Below, in pieces: positions 1 to 13,600 of a stretch of DNA of 64,000 nucleotides. Source of the DNA: Dryas octopetala. Lineage: Eukaryota > Streptophyta > Magnoliopsida > Rosales > Rosaceae. Location of the stretch: NCBI GenBank assembly GCA_963921425.1, contig OY992839.1:10085409-10149408 (forward strand), written 5' to 3'. The translations under genes and the position numbers were made by a program. Under the pieces are notes generated by a model, which searched no databases, was not told the origin of the DNA, and saw nothing but the letters and a program-made list of their open reading frames with translations. Each line of letters opens with the position of its first letter. Positions within the stretch are counted from its first letter, which is position 1.

Positions 1-607
1 AGGAAACCTAATTTAGGATTATTCAGCTCAGTTCAGGAAATATAGGGTCAGCAACTCTTGAAGAAAATACTATTTAATTTATGTCTCTTATTTTTAACAT
101 TAGCTTTTGCGAAGTTCGAAAAATCTGGCTACATGCGCAAAGTCAGTTTTAGATTTCAGGACTTTCTGATATTTGTGTGTTTGGAAGAGTGATCCAAATT
201 GATTAACTTTGAGACCTCTATGCCAAGAAGATCCCTCTTAGAATTTTTTTAAGATCAAGTATTACCTAGTATACTTAGGTGGCTATGTATTTTTTATTTT
301 ATTTCTATCTTCCAATTAAACATGATATTTGTAGGTCACATGGTCATCAAGTAGTTGATTCCCTAACATCTTTGGTGCTTTGATAAGAATTTTCCTGTAT
401 TACTTTATTTTACTTAAGTTCCTGGCTTACACCTTGATGTTGAGGTTCTCAATTTGACCTGGATAATGATTTTTGTCATGCTAGATTTTTTACTGAATCT
501 ACTTGGATCTCTGTTTTATCATATAATTTTGAGATAGTATGACAATTGATATCTTCAGTTCGTCAGGAATGGTGTTCTGATGTATTCAGTCTCTTCTTGT
601 TGTGAAG
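1..607 (+). other. Intron of the RBM28-like gene (window edge)
   Basis: No coding stretch is recognisable. The sequence is T-rich and ends in an acceptor AG at 606-607, directly before the first recognisable RBM28 exon. It is therefore most likely the 3' part of an intron whose upstream exon, carrying the protein's N-terminus and first RRM, lies outside the window. Confidence 0.6.
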
Positions 608-3600
608 GGTTGCTAGGACTGTCATATTAGGTGGTCTTGTTAATGCTGCTATGGCAGAAGATGTTCATTGCCAAGCTAGGGAGATTGGCGCTGTATGTTC
701 TATAACTTATCCTCTTCCCAAAGAAGAGCTTGAACAACATGGTAAGGGAATTTTTCTTTTGTTTTTGTTTCTACCCCGCTCCCCTTGAGTGCAGGTTTTT
801 ACTTTTCATAAATAAATGGAAGTGGTTGGGTTAATATATTGAGTTGAAAATTGTTTTCCTTAGTTCGAAAATTTTTTCTTTTCTTTTTTTGCTACTGTCC
901 CTTTCTTTTCCTGAGGAGAGAGAAACTTTTATTAATGCAACAACAATGGTACATCATTGTGGATGTTCTTTTTTTGCTATTGTCACCGGAAATCATTGTT
1001 ATGGAGAATAATACTAGCGATTTCTTTAAATTTTGACCTCAATTTACTGGCTTTGCAGTCACATGAACAATTGTTTGCACTTCCATATTTCACAGACAAA
1101 CCTGTAAGACAAGATTCCTTTTACTGCCTCTTTCTTTGACTCATTGGAACCTATAAAGCATGGACAAGGACACATAAATATATAGTATGCAATATATATG
1201 CCATTCAGTTACTATATATGATGTCTAATTTATGTGAAATAGCCCATTAGAAGTACAAGGCATTTCTCTTTCATAACCAAATGGAGGATAAAAACTAAGA
1301 CTTCAAGTTTAAATATGGAATAAATAAAGCATAGAAAAATTCCTGTAAAGGATTAAACACAATTGTTTTGAACCAACAACATATGGAAAATGATACTCTT
1401 GATGCATTGACCTTTTCCTCTCCCCCTCTATCCTGTTCTTGAACATTCTATCGGTTGCTACTTCAGATTCCCTTTTCTTTCGTTTGTTCTCTTTACTTCC
1501 CTTGGTAGAATGCCAAAAGAATAAGGAGGTTATTGGATCTGTTCTTTCTATACATTTTGTATGTAAATTATGTAAAGTAATATAAAGTTGAAGTTTCCAT
1601 TTGTTTCCAGTCTGTGTCTGTGTTTTCTGGTGTTCTGTTTATTTCTCACTCTCATTTGCGTGTAGCATTTCAAACCAATTTGACTTTGGATTTGATTCTC
1701 TTGATAAAAAGCATGTTTTAAGTTTGACTCTGATGACTTCATCTAAATCTTTTACATCTTCGACACTCACATGATAATTGGAACCCAACTACTATTGCAA
1801 AACACTTGATATTTTAATTTTTTGCAGGCTTTTTTTGATTCCAAGCTTAGATGTTACTAAACATATTGAAATCATTGTGTGTACTCATTAAAAGGGAATT
1901 TTATTCAGTTGGGATGGTGAATGGACCATTAACCGTGGCGCTTTTTCAGGTCTTGTGCAAGATGGATGCAAACTGGATGCTTCAGCTGTACTTTATAACA
2001 GTGTTAAATCAGCACATGCTTCTGTTGCAATGCTACATCAAAAAGAGATAAAAGGAGGGATTGTTTGGGCGCGTCAGCTGGGTGGGGAGGTAAATCATAT
2101 GTGTATAGGTTACTAAACTTTTGAAGTTGCTGAAATGCTCTAGCTCATATGTTCCTTATTTGAACAAATTCAAGGAATTTCATTGCTATATTTTCTACGT
2201 AATTTTGGCTTTGGAGTTTGTTGTTTCCATTTCAAGTTTACTGTTCTTTGTGCTTGGTTTTGGTTCAAATAGATAGTAAAAAGATGAGGCAAGGATGCTA
2301 AATATTTTGGCAGTATCTGTTGAGAAATGCAGGGTCCAGAAACACGTAAAGTATATGTAGTAGCAATGTTGATAGGATCTTTGCATGCAAGGAACAAATG
2401 ATGTAGGTAGGAGACCATCATATGGAGATCTCTTAGAAATAAAAGTCAAGCATTTTTTGTTTCCATCTTTTCCAAGATAAGTAAAAATTCCAAGCATCTG
2501 CATACTCATAAAAACAAGGACAGCATGGAGATTTTAGCAGTAGTGGCTGTTCATGTTATTGTTGTTACATGTTATTTAGTGGTGGTGGTGGTGTTATTGT
2601 TTTTTTTTTTTTTTTAAGAGGAAGTCTAAACATTTTGGTTGTGTTTTTGGGACAGGGTTCCAAGACTCGGAAGTGGAAGCTCATTGTTAGAAATCTTCCT
2701 TTCAAGGTTGTTTGCTCACTGTATTATCATATTACATATTTTGTACTTGTGGAGACCTTGAACTGAACTAGTTTACCTACACAAATGCAGGCCAAAGTGA
2801 ATGAAATAAAAGATATATTTTCATCAGCAGGGTTTGTCTGGGATGTATTTATTCCATTTAATTCTGATACAGGGTATATTACAATCATCCAGTATTGTTG
2901 TTCTCTATCAATGAAATATCACATTCTCTTTTTCTTCATTCCTCTTTTTTTGCTTGCAGGTTGTCTAAAGGTTTTGCATTTGTCAAATTCACACGGAGAC
3001 AGGATGCAGAAAATGTACATTTGTGATTCATAATTTACTTTTGGAGTGCAGAATGAACCCATGGATTCTTGTGTTGAGTTACATGCATTAACTTTTTCCC
3101 TTTATTTTTTCAGGCAATTAAAAAGTTAAATGGACAAATGTTTCATAAAAGACCCATAGCTGTTGACTGGGCTGTCCCAAAGCAAATATATAGTAGTGGA
3201 AATAATGCACTTCTTGCTTCAGAAGATGGTACGTGTGGAATTTACTGCAACTCCATTCTCATTTACCACACTTTGTGTCACTTTTTTTTTTTTACCTTGG
3301 ATGAATAAAATCTGTGCTTTTTTAAAGAACTGGTGATGATATGATCATTTATAGAGCATCTCTTAAGTCTTAACTCTGTTTTTCATTTTCTAGAATTACA
3401 TGTACTAGTAAATGTAGGTAGTTATGACTATGAGTAACAAAGTGCGTGCCTTTGCTGTTTATTTTTTATTTTTCTCCCAAGACTGCCTTTTACTTGTTCT
3501 CCCTATTTTAAGCGACTTACTTTGTGGTGTTTGAAACTGTTTTGCTGTTGAGTGATCTTATTGATGAAGGTGTACTTTATTTTAGTACTTGTCTTTATGT

Positions 3601-6562
3601 CTGTTTTTTTGGCCAAAGTACTTGTCTTTATGTCTAATGATGAAAAAGCACTGATTTTTACAGGACACAAGGACGGAAGAGATGGGGAAATTGATAATAG
3701 CAGTGATGATTTCGAGGATGATGCTGGGGATTTTCGTAAAAAGTCCCAGCATCTTGATGGGGTCAACAGTGCTCCGGATGATTCTAATACCACAGAGAAA
3801 GAAGACATCCCTATTGAAATTGATTTTGAAGAGGAAGCAGACATTGCAAGAAAAGTTCTAAAAAACTTGATCACACCCTCTGGTACAGTAAATCCTGATG
3901 ACGATTCTGCACTGCCCAAAAGGAACACGGAGCCAAAACTTGATGAATCTGTTGATGAGCCTAATAAGTCATCTTTTGAGACTGCAAAAGAATTGGAAGT
4001 TACTAAGCCTGGAAATTTCAGCAAAAATCTTGAACAGACAGACGAAGTAGATGACTTGAAGAGAACAGTTTTTATAAGCAATCTTCCTTTTGATATCAGT
4101 AATGAAGAAGTAAAACAAAGGTTTTCTACTTTCGGTGAAGTGCAATCTTTTGTCCCAGTCCTTCATCAAGTCACCAAGTAGGTTCTTATATTTAGTTTGA
4201 TATGATTTCTACATATCTACTGCTTTTTAACTCCAAATGATATAATGTTGTGGCAGGCGACCAAAAGGAACTGGCTTTCTCAGGTTTAAAACAGAAGATG
4301 CAGTCAGTTCTGCTGTTTCAGCAGGGGATGCTGCAACTGGCTTGGGGATTTTTTTGAAAGGTAGACAGTTGAAAGTCTTACAGGCTTTGGATAAAAAATC
4401 GGCTCATGATAAGGAAGTGGAGATGGCCAAAAAAGAGGATCTAGACCACCGCAATCTCTATCTAGCAAAGGTTATTTCTTCAACAAACCTCCTTCCCCCT
4501 TCTTTCCTAGCTTTATCTAGATTTTACACATTTTGTTCCTTTTGTTGTGGTAATTGTGATGGATGAAGTGTCCTGAATGGTTGACATTTTCTTCCCTCAA
4601 AATATTAACAGGAAGGTCTTATTCTCGAGGGGACTCCAGCCGCAGAAGGGGTTTCAGCTAGTGATATGTCGAAACGCCAAATGTTTGTTTTCTTGAATTC
4701 TTTATTTCCTGAGATATTGCATATGCATAGTTTGTTCATTGGATGTCTGAGAGTTACGATACAATTGGTTCTTACCAGATTTTCTTTGGACAAAATTTCT
4801 TATTCAATTAATATAATCATCTGAAATGTCATTCTTTCATTTGTGGTCCTTGTAGCATGCATTTGCATCTTAGTTCAATTACTTTTTGGATACAAATAAA
4901 AAAGCTCTTATGGAATTTTTTGTGTTTTATACTTCTCGTCTTCTTTTTAATTTTATCTTTTTATATAAATTTTGAGCAGGGTTAAAAGAAGAGTTTTCAT
5001 CTTCTACAAGCTTAGAAAAGTATTTATAAATTTCAGTCCAGAAAAAGAAAAAGAAAACTTTTAGAAATTTGACAAGAAAAAGTAATATTGCACCTTTCTA
5101 GTTTTTAACAGCTGTCAGCTAAGCTTTGCTGCTGCTTCAATATTCAAACGTTGATGTGTGCTGCTACTTCCTAGTTTCACATTCCTTTGCGACAGATTTT
5201 AGTGATTTTCTGAAACCATATGCAGGTTGGAGAGAAACAAGACTACAAAGCTTCAATCTCCAAATTTCCATGTCTCGAAGACAAGAGTAATAGTATACAA
5301 TGTGCCTAAATCCATGACTGAAAAACAACTAAAAAAACTTTGTATGGATGCAGTTACCTCACGAGCTACAAAACAAAAACCTATGATTCGACAGGTTAGT
5401 CTGCAGTTACATTTGTCTCTTATTTGCGGTGATTTATGTATATTTTTATGAAATTTTGCCTTAATACTTTTAATTGATGATGCAGATAAAGTTCTTGAAG
5501 GATGTGAAGAAAGGAAAGGTTGTCACAAAGAACCACTCTCGTGGAGTTGCTTTCATTGAGTTTACAGAGCATCAGCATGCACTTGTGGCCCTGAGAGTTC
5601 TTAACAACAATCCTGGTAACTTAATTTGTCAAAAGAATTTTATAAATCCATATTGACATAAAACATTGATAATTAATGACATTATAGTAAGCTCTAAACT
5701 GCAGTCCCAATTTCAATCTTTCTTATTATGTTGGAAATTTATATTTGAAATCATTGACTCCATTATACTCTAATTTAATTTGATGCAACTTACAGAAACT
5801 TTTGGTCCTGAACATCGCCCAATTGTGGAGTTTGCACTTGATAATGTTCAAACATTGAAAATACGACAAGCTAAGCTACAAGCTCATCAGCATGCAGCTC
5901 GCGATAATCGAGAAGGTGGGCAGAAAAATGATGACTCAAATAGACCAGATGCCCATCCAAGCAAGAAGTCCGATAAATGGAAACCAAAAGGTGACAAGCG
6001 AAAGCTGGACGGTTCAGTACCAAATAAGGAAGATGAAGTGGAAAATAGGGTTAGTGATGGAGCTGTCACTGAAGGACGCAGAGCTTCTAAGAGGCAGAGA
6101 AATGGTCCATCCGGAAAGGCAAACAAGACCTCATCAACAAAAGAATCTGGAGGCTCAACAGAGGAGGAAGCCCCAAAACGTGAACCGAACAATCATCAGG
6201 ATGGCAGGAAGGGCTCAAAACGTGAACCGAACAATCATCAAGATCGCAGGAAGCCTGATGGTGGAAGATCATTCGAAGGTGAAACCATGGCCGTTGATGT
6301 TCAAAAATCAAAACTTTTGAGAAAGACAAATATGCAACCTCACAAGAGGAAGCTGCCGGAGCAGAAAGTCGCAGAGGGGGAAGAGAATATGATGAGAAGA
6401 AAAAGGCCAAAGAGGAATAAAGACCCATTAGGACGCGATGTTGTAGACAAACTTGACATGCTGATTGAAAAATACAGATCCAAGTACTCACAACAGAGTT
6501 CCCTCCAAGCTGATGGTAAAAAGCAAGGTCCCAGACAGCTTAGGAAATGGTTCCAGTCATAA
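608..6562 (+). CDS. RBM28/Nop4-like RNA-binding protein, 3' part of gene (5' exons outside window)
   Basis: A multi-RRM nucleolar protein of the RBM28 (yeast Nop4) family, which by family knowledge acts in 60S ribosomal subunit maturation. Twelve exons, all in phase: 608-741, 1950-2089, 2656-2706, 2791-2873, 2960-3014, 3114-3228, 3664-4177, 4257-4470, 4612-4682, 5226-5394, 5486-5615, 5796-6562; 813 residues are visible. The first two exons hold one RRM (RTVILGGL), exons 3-6 a second ([10 protein letters not shown] with GFAFVKF), exons 7-8 an acidic linker and a third ([10 protein letters not shown]), exons 10-12 a fourth ([18 protein letters not shown]). The tail is very basic and KR-rich, as in the family, and contains a 14-residue tandem duplication. 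The order matches the Arabidopsis protein from its second RRM onward, so about 190 N-terminal residues are missing. The donor of exon 9 (GTTTGT) is weak but keeps the frame. Identity is secure; the donor of exon 9 is the least certain boundary. Confidence 0.9.
6175..6258 (+). repeat. In-frame 42-bp tandem duplication in the RBM28-like tail
   Basis: The segment starting at AAAACG (6175) recurs 42 bp later (6217), giving two 14-residue units beginning KREPNNHQD. The period is a multiple of three, so the frame is kept. It lies in the lysine/arginine-rich tail, where length is usually tolerant to change. Confidence 0.85.
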
Positions 6563-6754
6563 TTATCTGTTGGTTTTGTAAAATTGCAGAGTAAAAGCAA
6601 TTGCTGGATATGCAATTGCAATTTTGTGCATTGTTTAAATTCTGATAATGTTGGTTAGCATGTAATGTACTGTCTGTTCCATTTGTTTGTCTGCCCTTTA
6701 TAACATGGGAGTAAACGCTGATTTCTGGGAGTCCAATTTGGCTTTTAAAAAAAA

Positions 6755-7460
6755 ATCTTCAAATCTCATCCATCCAAGATAGAATCCAATTATCATTTTT
6801 ATACACAAAAAAAAAAAGGAAAAAGAAAAAGAAAACTGTTACTATTTACCAAAGATAACAAAACTACTATAAATTATAATTAGACTCAATTACAAAATGC
6901 ATCTACCAACTATAGGTGGTATTGTAGATTGGTCTATGAACAAAAAAAAATTTTAGATTGGTCTACTTAATAGAAAGCTATAAAATAACACATTCATTAT
7001 TAATTCCGTCAAAAAAGAAAGTTGGATGCCACTTTGAACAACGTGAATTTTTTGAATGATGTGGATATTAAATTTGTTCTACATGGATTAATAATGTCAT
7101 ATTGATTAAATTTTTTTTTTAAACTAACAAAACTTTTAAACTCTAAAAATAAAATTAAATATGATAGCATTAATTCATGTGATTTAAATTTTGTGTCCAC
7201 ATCATTTAAAAAATTCACGTTAGTACTGTTTACATTGGCTTTTAACGTTTTTATTAATGAAATTTGTAAAGGATGTGCTATTTTATAAATTTCTATTAAT
7301 TAGTGTACTAATTTGAAATATTTTTTTGTTCATGAACCAATTTGAAATACCTCTTATGATTGGTGGGTGTATTTGTAATTGAGCTTTATAATTATAAGGC
7401 ACCCAGATGACAATCCAAATAAAAATGATCCTTAGATTTTGTTAAAATGAGATTTGAGGA
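6755..7460. mobile_element. Degenerate foldback / MITE-like inverted repeat
   Basis: The left arm from about 6755 (CTTCAAATCTCATC, then ATCATTTTTAT, CTCAATTACAAA and TTGGTCTATGAAC) is matched in reverse by the right arm up to about 7460. The centre is very AT-rich. Arms are roughly 300 bp with indels. No convincing target duplication was found. It starts about 190 bp after the RBM28-like stop codon, so it may overlap the transcript's 3' end. Confidence 0.6.
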
Positions 7461-7995
7461 AATGAGAGAAAAGGAGAGATCCATCTCCAAATAGTAAACC
7501 CTATACTCTAAATATTTGAATCTTTTTTTTTTTTTTTTTCTGATCTAAATATTTAAATTTAAACTTAACCTTTTCTTATGATAAGAGATCATAAGTTTAA
7601 ATTTCATAAACGGCAACATTTGATAATAATACAATAAAAAATCTAAACCTATCAAAAAAATGTTTATCTTTAGATCCTAAAACAATGTCATTTTAACTAT
7701 AAACACAATATCAACATATAAAAATATAAGTCCTAGCCTCCTAGGGGGCAGAATCTAGCTTCGAGAGATATAAATTTATCATGCCAGTTGGGTCGGTTAC
7801 TTGGGTTGCTTGCTAGCTCTCTGTATAGCACTACATAGCACATATTGTCATATGATGACAAAACAGCTTGTCTAATGGGAAACAAAGTGTAAAGGCCATG
7901 AAAAAGTAAAAAGGGCATCCGTGTCTTACAAAAGCACTACTTATTACTTATTAATTATTATGAGTATGTTGTTTGAAAAATATGTATTATATTAG
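7461..7995. other. Gene-free spacer
   Basis: AT-rich intergenic DNA with a poly-T run near 7523-7540. No gene, RNA or clear repeat is seen. Confidence 0.5.
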
Positions 7996-8045
7996 GGACC
8001 TGGATCCTCTGCCTTGCAGGGAAGCAAGGCAGGGGATCCATTTCC
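7996..8045. mobile_element. 50-bp palindromic micro-insertion with 10-bp direct repeats
   Basis: A near-perfect hairpin: 22-bp arms (left ending GGATCCTCTGCCTTGC, right its inverse with GGATCCCC) around a tiny loop, 19 of 22 arm positions matching. It is flanked by the exact 10-bp direct repeat ATTATATTAG at 7986-7995 and 8046-8055, which looks like a target-site duplication. The length of the duplication suggests a MULE-type origin. This is inference, because the element is too small to carry other marks. Confidence 0.6.
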
Positions 8046-8055
8046 ATTATATTAG

Positions 8056-10640
8056 TGTGTGGTCTATATATGCCTACTCCTATTGTTAGTGTCACACCTT
8101 GACCTCCCATCAAAGTGCCTTGATCATTTCCTTCCCCATCAAGTAACCCTTTATATCTTTGCTTTCCATTAATTATTCTGCAAAAGCTTTTCACCACATC
8201 TTAATTTGGGGCCATTTTAGTGTACTGAAAATTTACCATCTTGAGATGTGTGTGAGAGAAAAAGTTATAGATTTAAATTTCTTTTTGACTAAATGTACTC
8301 TTTTGTTACGATAAATTATGTGATGGAAAATTACAATTGGAATATAAAAATTAGTCACAACAGCTTTTAGTCAGAATTTATATATATATATATATATTTT
8401 TTTGTGTTGACTATTTTGCATGACTAAGGGTATAAATAATAGTCTCAACTATTTTGCATGACTAGAAGGGATTTAGTCTTAATTACTTTTTGTGATTCAA
8501 TGTCAAGGCAATACATTTAGTAATAGCTCGTTGTTGTCACTAAAAATCTTCATTTCTATCTTGGATATTCTTAGGACTCACTCTTCTATATATCTTGGGT
8601 TCATCCTCCGGATGATTAGGCAAAGTGATAACCAAGCCATAGCTAGTTATATGAACCTTGAGCGTGCACTCCAGTCTCCACTATCTGTTAACATATTTTA
8701 GGCTCTTTTCAAAGTTGGACATTATCACCAATAAAATATGGTCAAAATATATTCAAAGCAAAGCAGCTCTGGCCTGCCTTACTCAGCCAAAGAATGGAAC
8801 TTTGTGACGTATATAAGAATCAAGACCAACAAAATTAACAAGTACAAACAAGAATTTTATTCAAGCTGCAACCATGTTGTTAGCAAAAAGCTGCAGCCAT
8901 TTTATTCAAATAGATATAAACATGCCCAACAAGTAACGTTATGATCCTCAGTCTCTTCAAACACCTTGAGGTAAGAAGAAGTCTCTTGAGAAACCTGGCT
9001 CTCACATTTGCAAATATTGTACACAATAAACTAGTGGATTTATCATAAACCATAAATAAACACATTAGATATATACATTCGTGATAATAGATTTTTTATT
9101 TATTTAATATTTTTTTTTTCTATATAGATTTTCTATAACATAATTGGGCATCTGTAATAGGTATGTATTGAACTCTATATTTGACAATGGTACATACTAC
9201 ATCTGACACATACATATTTAACAGTGAAAAATTATACTTTAGTAGGAAAAATGTAAAAGTTTGACTATATCACATGCAATGTCCCCATTATAAAGTTTTC
9301 CCAATACTAATAGTTCAACAACCAGATTCTACCACCAATACAAATAGCCAAATAGGTACGTTTGACTCAAATAAGAAGAAACAGGACTTAATGGACTTAT
9401 TAACATTTACAAGACTTCTATTTCAGAGCACAGCTATAGTTTGACATGTGTGGGTTCACATCACATGTGTGCAATTGCGGGGTGTAAAGGTAAGAAGCCT
9501 GTGGGCTGTGGGGCATGGTAATTGGTAATTCACATGGCTTATTGCAGCGAGTCATAGTCTACGTTTTCCGTCTCCCAAAAAGTCACATTCTCTCTGTCAT
9601 TCATAGGCGAAAAAAGCAGCCAAGGATCCTATGTTCTAGGTTTCTAAATTCTAACTTCTGACTCTAAATACCCTTTTCCATTTTTGATATTGAAATTATA
9701 GCTCCATTAACTATACACGACCTGATAATATGACACAAATATACACAAAAATCCCGTTAATAATATGTTGTTTTCATGTCACTAGTGAATTACTAGAAAC
9801 TTTTGTCTTAAATTTGACTTTTATCCATTTTGAATGACTGTTTCCAACTTCAAGTAGTACCAAAACAATAGAAGCTAAGGTGGAGAAATAAGTTAGGATT
9901 TTGATATAAGATAAAAAAGGAAAGAAAGTGAACAAAAATAGCCTTGGAACCTGACTTGTCAATGTTTTGTTCTTTTTTCTGTTGGAAATTTAGGGATGTT
10001 GGGGAATAAAGACCGTGTGGATAAGTTAAGAAGATAAAATGACTTTGTTTTGGGACTACTTGGAAATTTGGAATTTTGGAGACAGTTTTGTTTTTTATTT
10101 AAAAAGGAATCAAAGGATGGCCTAGTCAAAAGTTGCTACAGTGTTGTTTCTCAGTGGAGACCAACCAAGAAAAAAGAAATCTAGTGATTCACTGACTGAA
10201 TCACTGGTAAATAAGGTGGAGTTCAGTTGCCTATGGCACAACCTTTGCAGAATGCAGCCACTATGAAAAACTAAAATAGCCTCTCTGCCATAACTTATTT
10301 AGCAGAATGCAGATGAGTTGGTCCAGTCCATTCCATATATCACGCGCAATGCATTGCGCTCCATTCATTTTTGTCCAGACAAAATGTGTTTGTGTTAATG
10401 CTTGTATTGCAGACTGTGCAGTGGTTAACTTTTCTGTCTTTTGGTAGAGTTTGGGTGTTACCCATTTGCACAAATGTCCTGGCCTCCTTGCTTGCTCCTT
10501 TCAAGCCAACTGTCACTGTGCATGTATATGGTAGTTAATATGATTGAAGAGTGAAGACAAATGAACTTTGCTCCCCCTTGGTGCACAGTATAGTGACCAC
10601 ATTTCAAACCCCACTTCCCCAGATTTCACATTCTTCCCGT
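8056..10640. other. Intergenic region and upstream region of the beta-galactosidase gene
   Basis: AT-rich DNA with no supported coding sequence; the short open frames show no family resemblance. A (TA)n run lies at about 8382-8397. The last several hundred bases should contain the beta-galactosidase promoter, but no clear TATA box was picked out. Confidence 0.5.
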
Positions 10641-10647
10641 TGTTCTC

Positions 10648-10671
10648 TCTTTCTCTCTCTCTCTCTCTCTG
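10648..10671 (+). repeat. CT microsatellite in the beta-galactosidase 5' leader
   Basis: A run of about 11 CT units ends a few bases before the start codon at 10678. Pyrimidine-rich leader repeats of this kind are common in plant genes. Confidence 0.8.
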
Positions 10672-10677
10672 AGAATA

Positions 10678-13600
10678 ATGGGAACTAGCTCAGTTTTCAA
10701 CTGGTTTCTGCTCTGCATTGTGTTGTCTCTATGTCTTGGGCTGGCACAGTGCAATGTTAGCTATGACAGGAAGGCTCTTATCATTAATGGACAGAGGAGA
10801 GTTCTCTTTTCTGGTTCCATACACTATCCTAGAAGTACTCCTGAGGTATTGTTTTCCCATCTATTTCTAATTCAGGACCATATTTTCCAACAAAATGTGA
10901 TTGATATGTAAAATTTTCCATGACCCTTTTGCTAATGGGACGATATAAATGAAATGCAGATGTGGGAAGGTCTTGTACAGAGAGCCAAAGATGGTGGTTT
11001 GGATGCCATTGACACCTATGTGTTTTGGAATCTTCATGAGCCTTCTCCTGGCACTGTATTGTGTTTTCTCTTAATCTCCTTACTTATTCTCTGTTTTCTC
11101 CTTGCTATAAATTGCATTTTGTCCATAGTATCCCTTTCTTTCTTTTCATATATTTTCTCTGATTTTTTTTTTTTTTTTTTGGGTTGTAGTATAATTTTGA
11201 GGGGAGATACGATTTGGTCCAGTTCATAAAGACGGTCCAAAAGGCAGGGCTCTATGTGCATCTTCGCATTGGGCCTTATATTTGTTCAGAATGGAATTTT
11301 GGGTAATGAGCATCTTTCCTGAGCTCTAGAGCCAAAATTGTGATGGGTTTATGTTCTTTACTTCTTCAACTCATTTCCTAGGTGATTTTTTTTATATTCT
11401 GTAGGGGCTTTCCAGTTTGGCTGAAGTATGTTCCAGGCATTAGCTTTAGAACAGATAATGAGCCTTTCAAGGTTTGTATGTGTGACGAAGAATATCTAAT
11501 TTGAAAAACTCAAGTTTTCGATCAATTTTGTGAATAAACTTAGTATTTTTTGTTTATCTTGGTGTTGCAGTCAGCAATGCAGAAATTTACCCAGAAGATT
11601 GTCCAATTAATGAAGGATGAAAAGTTATTTGAGTCCCAAGGTGGCCCCATTATCCTTTCTCAGGTAATCTCTTATTACCAATTTTATTGCTGTGTAATTT
11701 CTGTCACCTTAGTTTTAAACACTTCTAATTATGAGCTTATCACTTGACACCAATTTCAGCTTGGTCAGATGAGAAAGCTGAAAAATAAAAAAAGAAAGAT
11801 AATTACAAGAAATATTTAGGCTCTGTACTATATGAGCCAGAACATTGTGCTGTTTAACAATGTTCATCTAATGCACTTCTTGTGCAGATTGAGAATGAAT
11901 ATGAGCCAGAAAGCAAGGCTTTTGGGGCTTCTGGTCAAGCATACATGACTTGGGCTGCAAAGATGGCTGTTGGAATGGGTACTGGGGTCCCATGGATCAT
12001 GTGCAAGGAAAATGATGCCCCAGACCCAGTGGTATGCAAATTAGTGTACATTAACCCTTGAAATATGTCTTAGCACCTACAGTACGCATATATTTTTGAA
12101 TAAGTGAATAACTCACATTCAATTATCATTCTTGTCTCTTATTTCTTTCCTTTTATTTAACCATCAACTTTATTTGCTGTTGGGAATTTTGGGCATCTAA
12201 TGATTTACATTTAAATTGGCCAATTTAACTAATTCTAATGACTGACAATGAAGGTTCACTTGGTTAAGATTTTACCTTTGATTACAAGACATTTTGAATT
12301 CTTTGCATATTCTTGTTGACAGATAAACACTTGCAATGGTTTTTATTGCGACTACTTTTCTCCAAACAAACCATACAAACCCACAATGTGGACTGAGGCT
12401 TGGACTGGCTGGTGAGTTCTACATCTATCTTTTCTCTCAAAACCTGCTGATGAAAAGTAGATTTACAGTTTCATGTGTTCCTAAAGGTTTACAGAATTTG
12501 GCGGCCCAATTTACCAGCGACCTGTTGAAGATTTGGCATTTGCAGTTGCCCGATTCATTCAGAAAGGAGGCTCCTTCATAAATTATTACATGGTCAGTCA
12601 ACTTGTTTCCCCCACTAAACTAACTTTATTAAGTCATGTCTGTATGCTTTTATCTAGAAGACAAAGGGGAAGTATGAAAACCTCGCACCTGATATAAACA
12701 AAGGTTGTAGTGACAGTTCTAGAGGTCTATGTCTTTACTTCTATACAACAATTCTGCAATCAAATGAAGCATTTTTTCTGGCAACAATAAATTTAAGGTC
12801 TATTTGAACTGGTATAATCATATAATGCATCACTCCCAGAGGTAACACCTATGTAAACATAGGAAATAATTGAGCTAAATTGCTAATCATTGCATGCAGT
12901 ACCATGGAGGAACCAACTTTGGAAGAACTTCTGGAGGCCCTTTTATTACTACCAGCTATGACTATGATGCTCCCATTGATGAATATGGTAAGAAAATTGA
13001 ACCCATGTCCCCAATGGCTTTCAGAATTTTTAATGTAAATATCTTCTCTAGTGTAATCTTTCTTCCGATGCATATCTTAAGGTGTAAACTACCAGTTTGC
13101 AGTCTTCTAACTCGTGGCTGACATATTAGGTTTGATCAGGCAGCCCAAGTATGGCCACTTAAAGGAACTCCATAAGGCTGTCAAGTTATGTGAACAAGCT
13201 CTGCTAAATGCTGATCCAACTGTCACATCCTTAGGGAACTATGAACAGGTTTGTCGGCTTCTCTAAAGGGTTACCGTGTAAGTAAGAATTTTCTACAGTA
13301 GAAATCAGCATAGTTTCAGAAATAAAAGCTAAAAACAGCTTCTTCAATTTAATTAAAGAAGCAATTACCTATTGAAAAAAAGAGAGCTGTGACAAGGTCA
13401 GAAAAACTCTATGTTGAATCAAGCCATACCATATCCTCGACCACCTTCTTCGAGAAAATTATGAACTAGGCTTAAGAATGTCTTTCTATAGTTTTCAAAA
13501 GGAATTCCTCCTTGAAGATTCTTTCAATCAAATCCAACCGAATTAATGTTTTTGCTAGTTCTGAAAATATGTAAGTGCATGCTTGTTTAAACCAGTTTGA

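Noticed and set aside
957-1139. Open frame near 1060-1110 preceded by CAG as an extra RBM28 exon
   Set aside because: The flanking exons (608-741 and 1950-2089) already join in phase and match the family without a gap; this stretch has no family resemblance.
3503-4081. 192-codon - strand open frame
   Set aside because: Antisense shadow of the acidic-linker exon of the RBM28-like gene; serine-rich only because GAT/GAA codons are read backwards.
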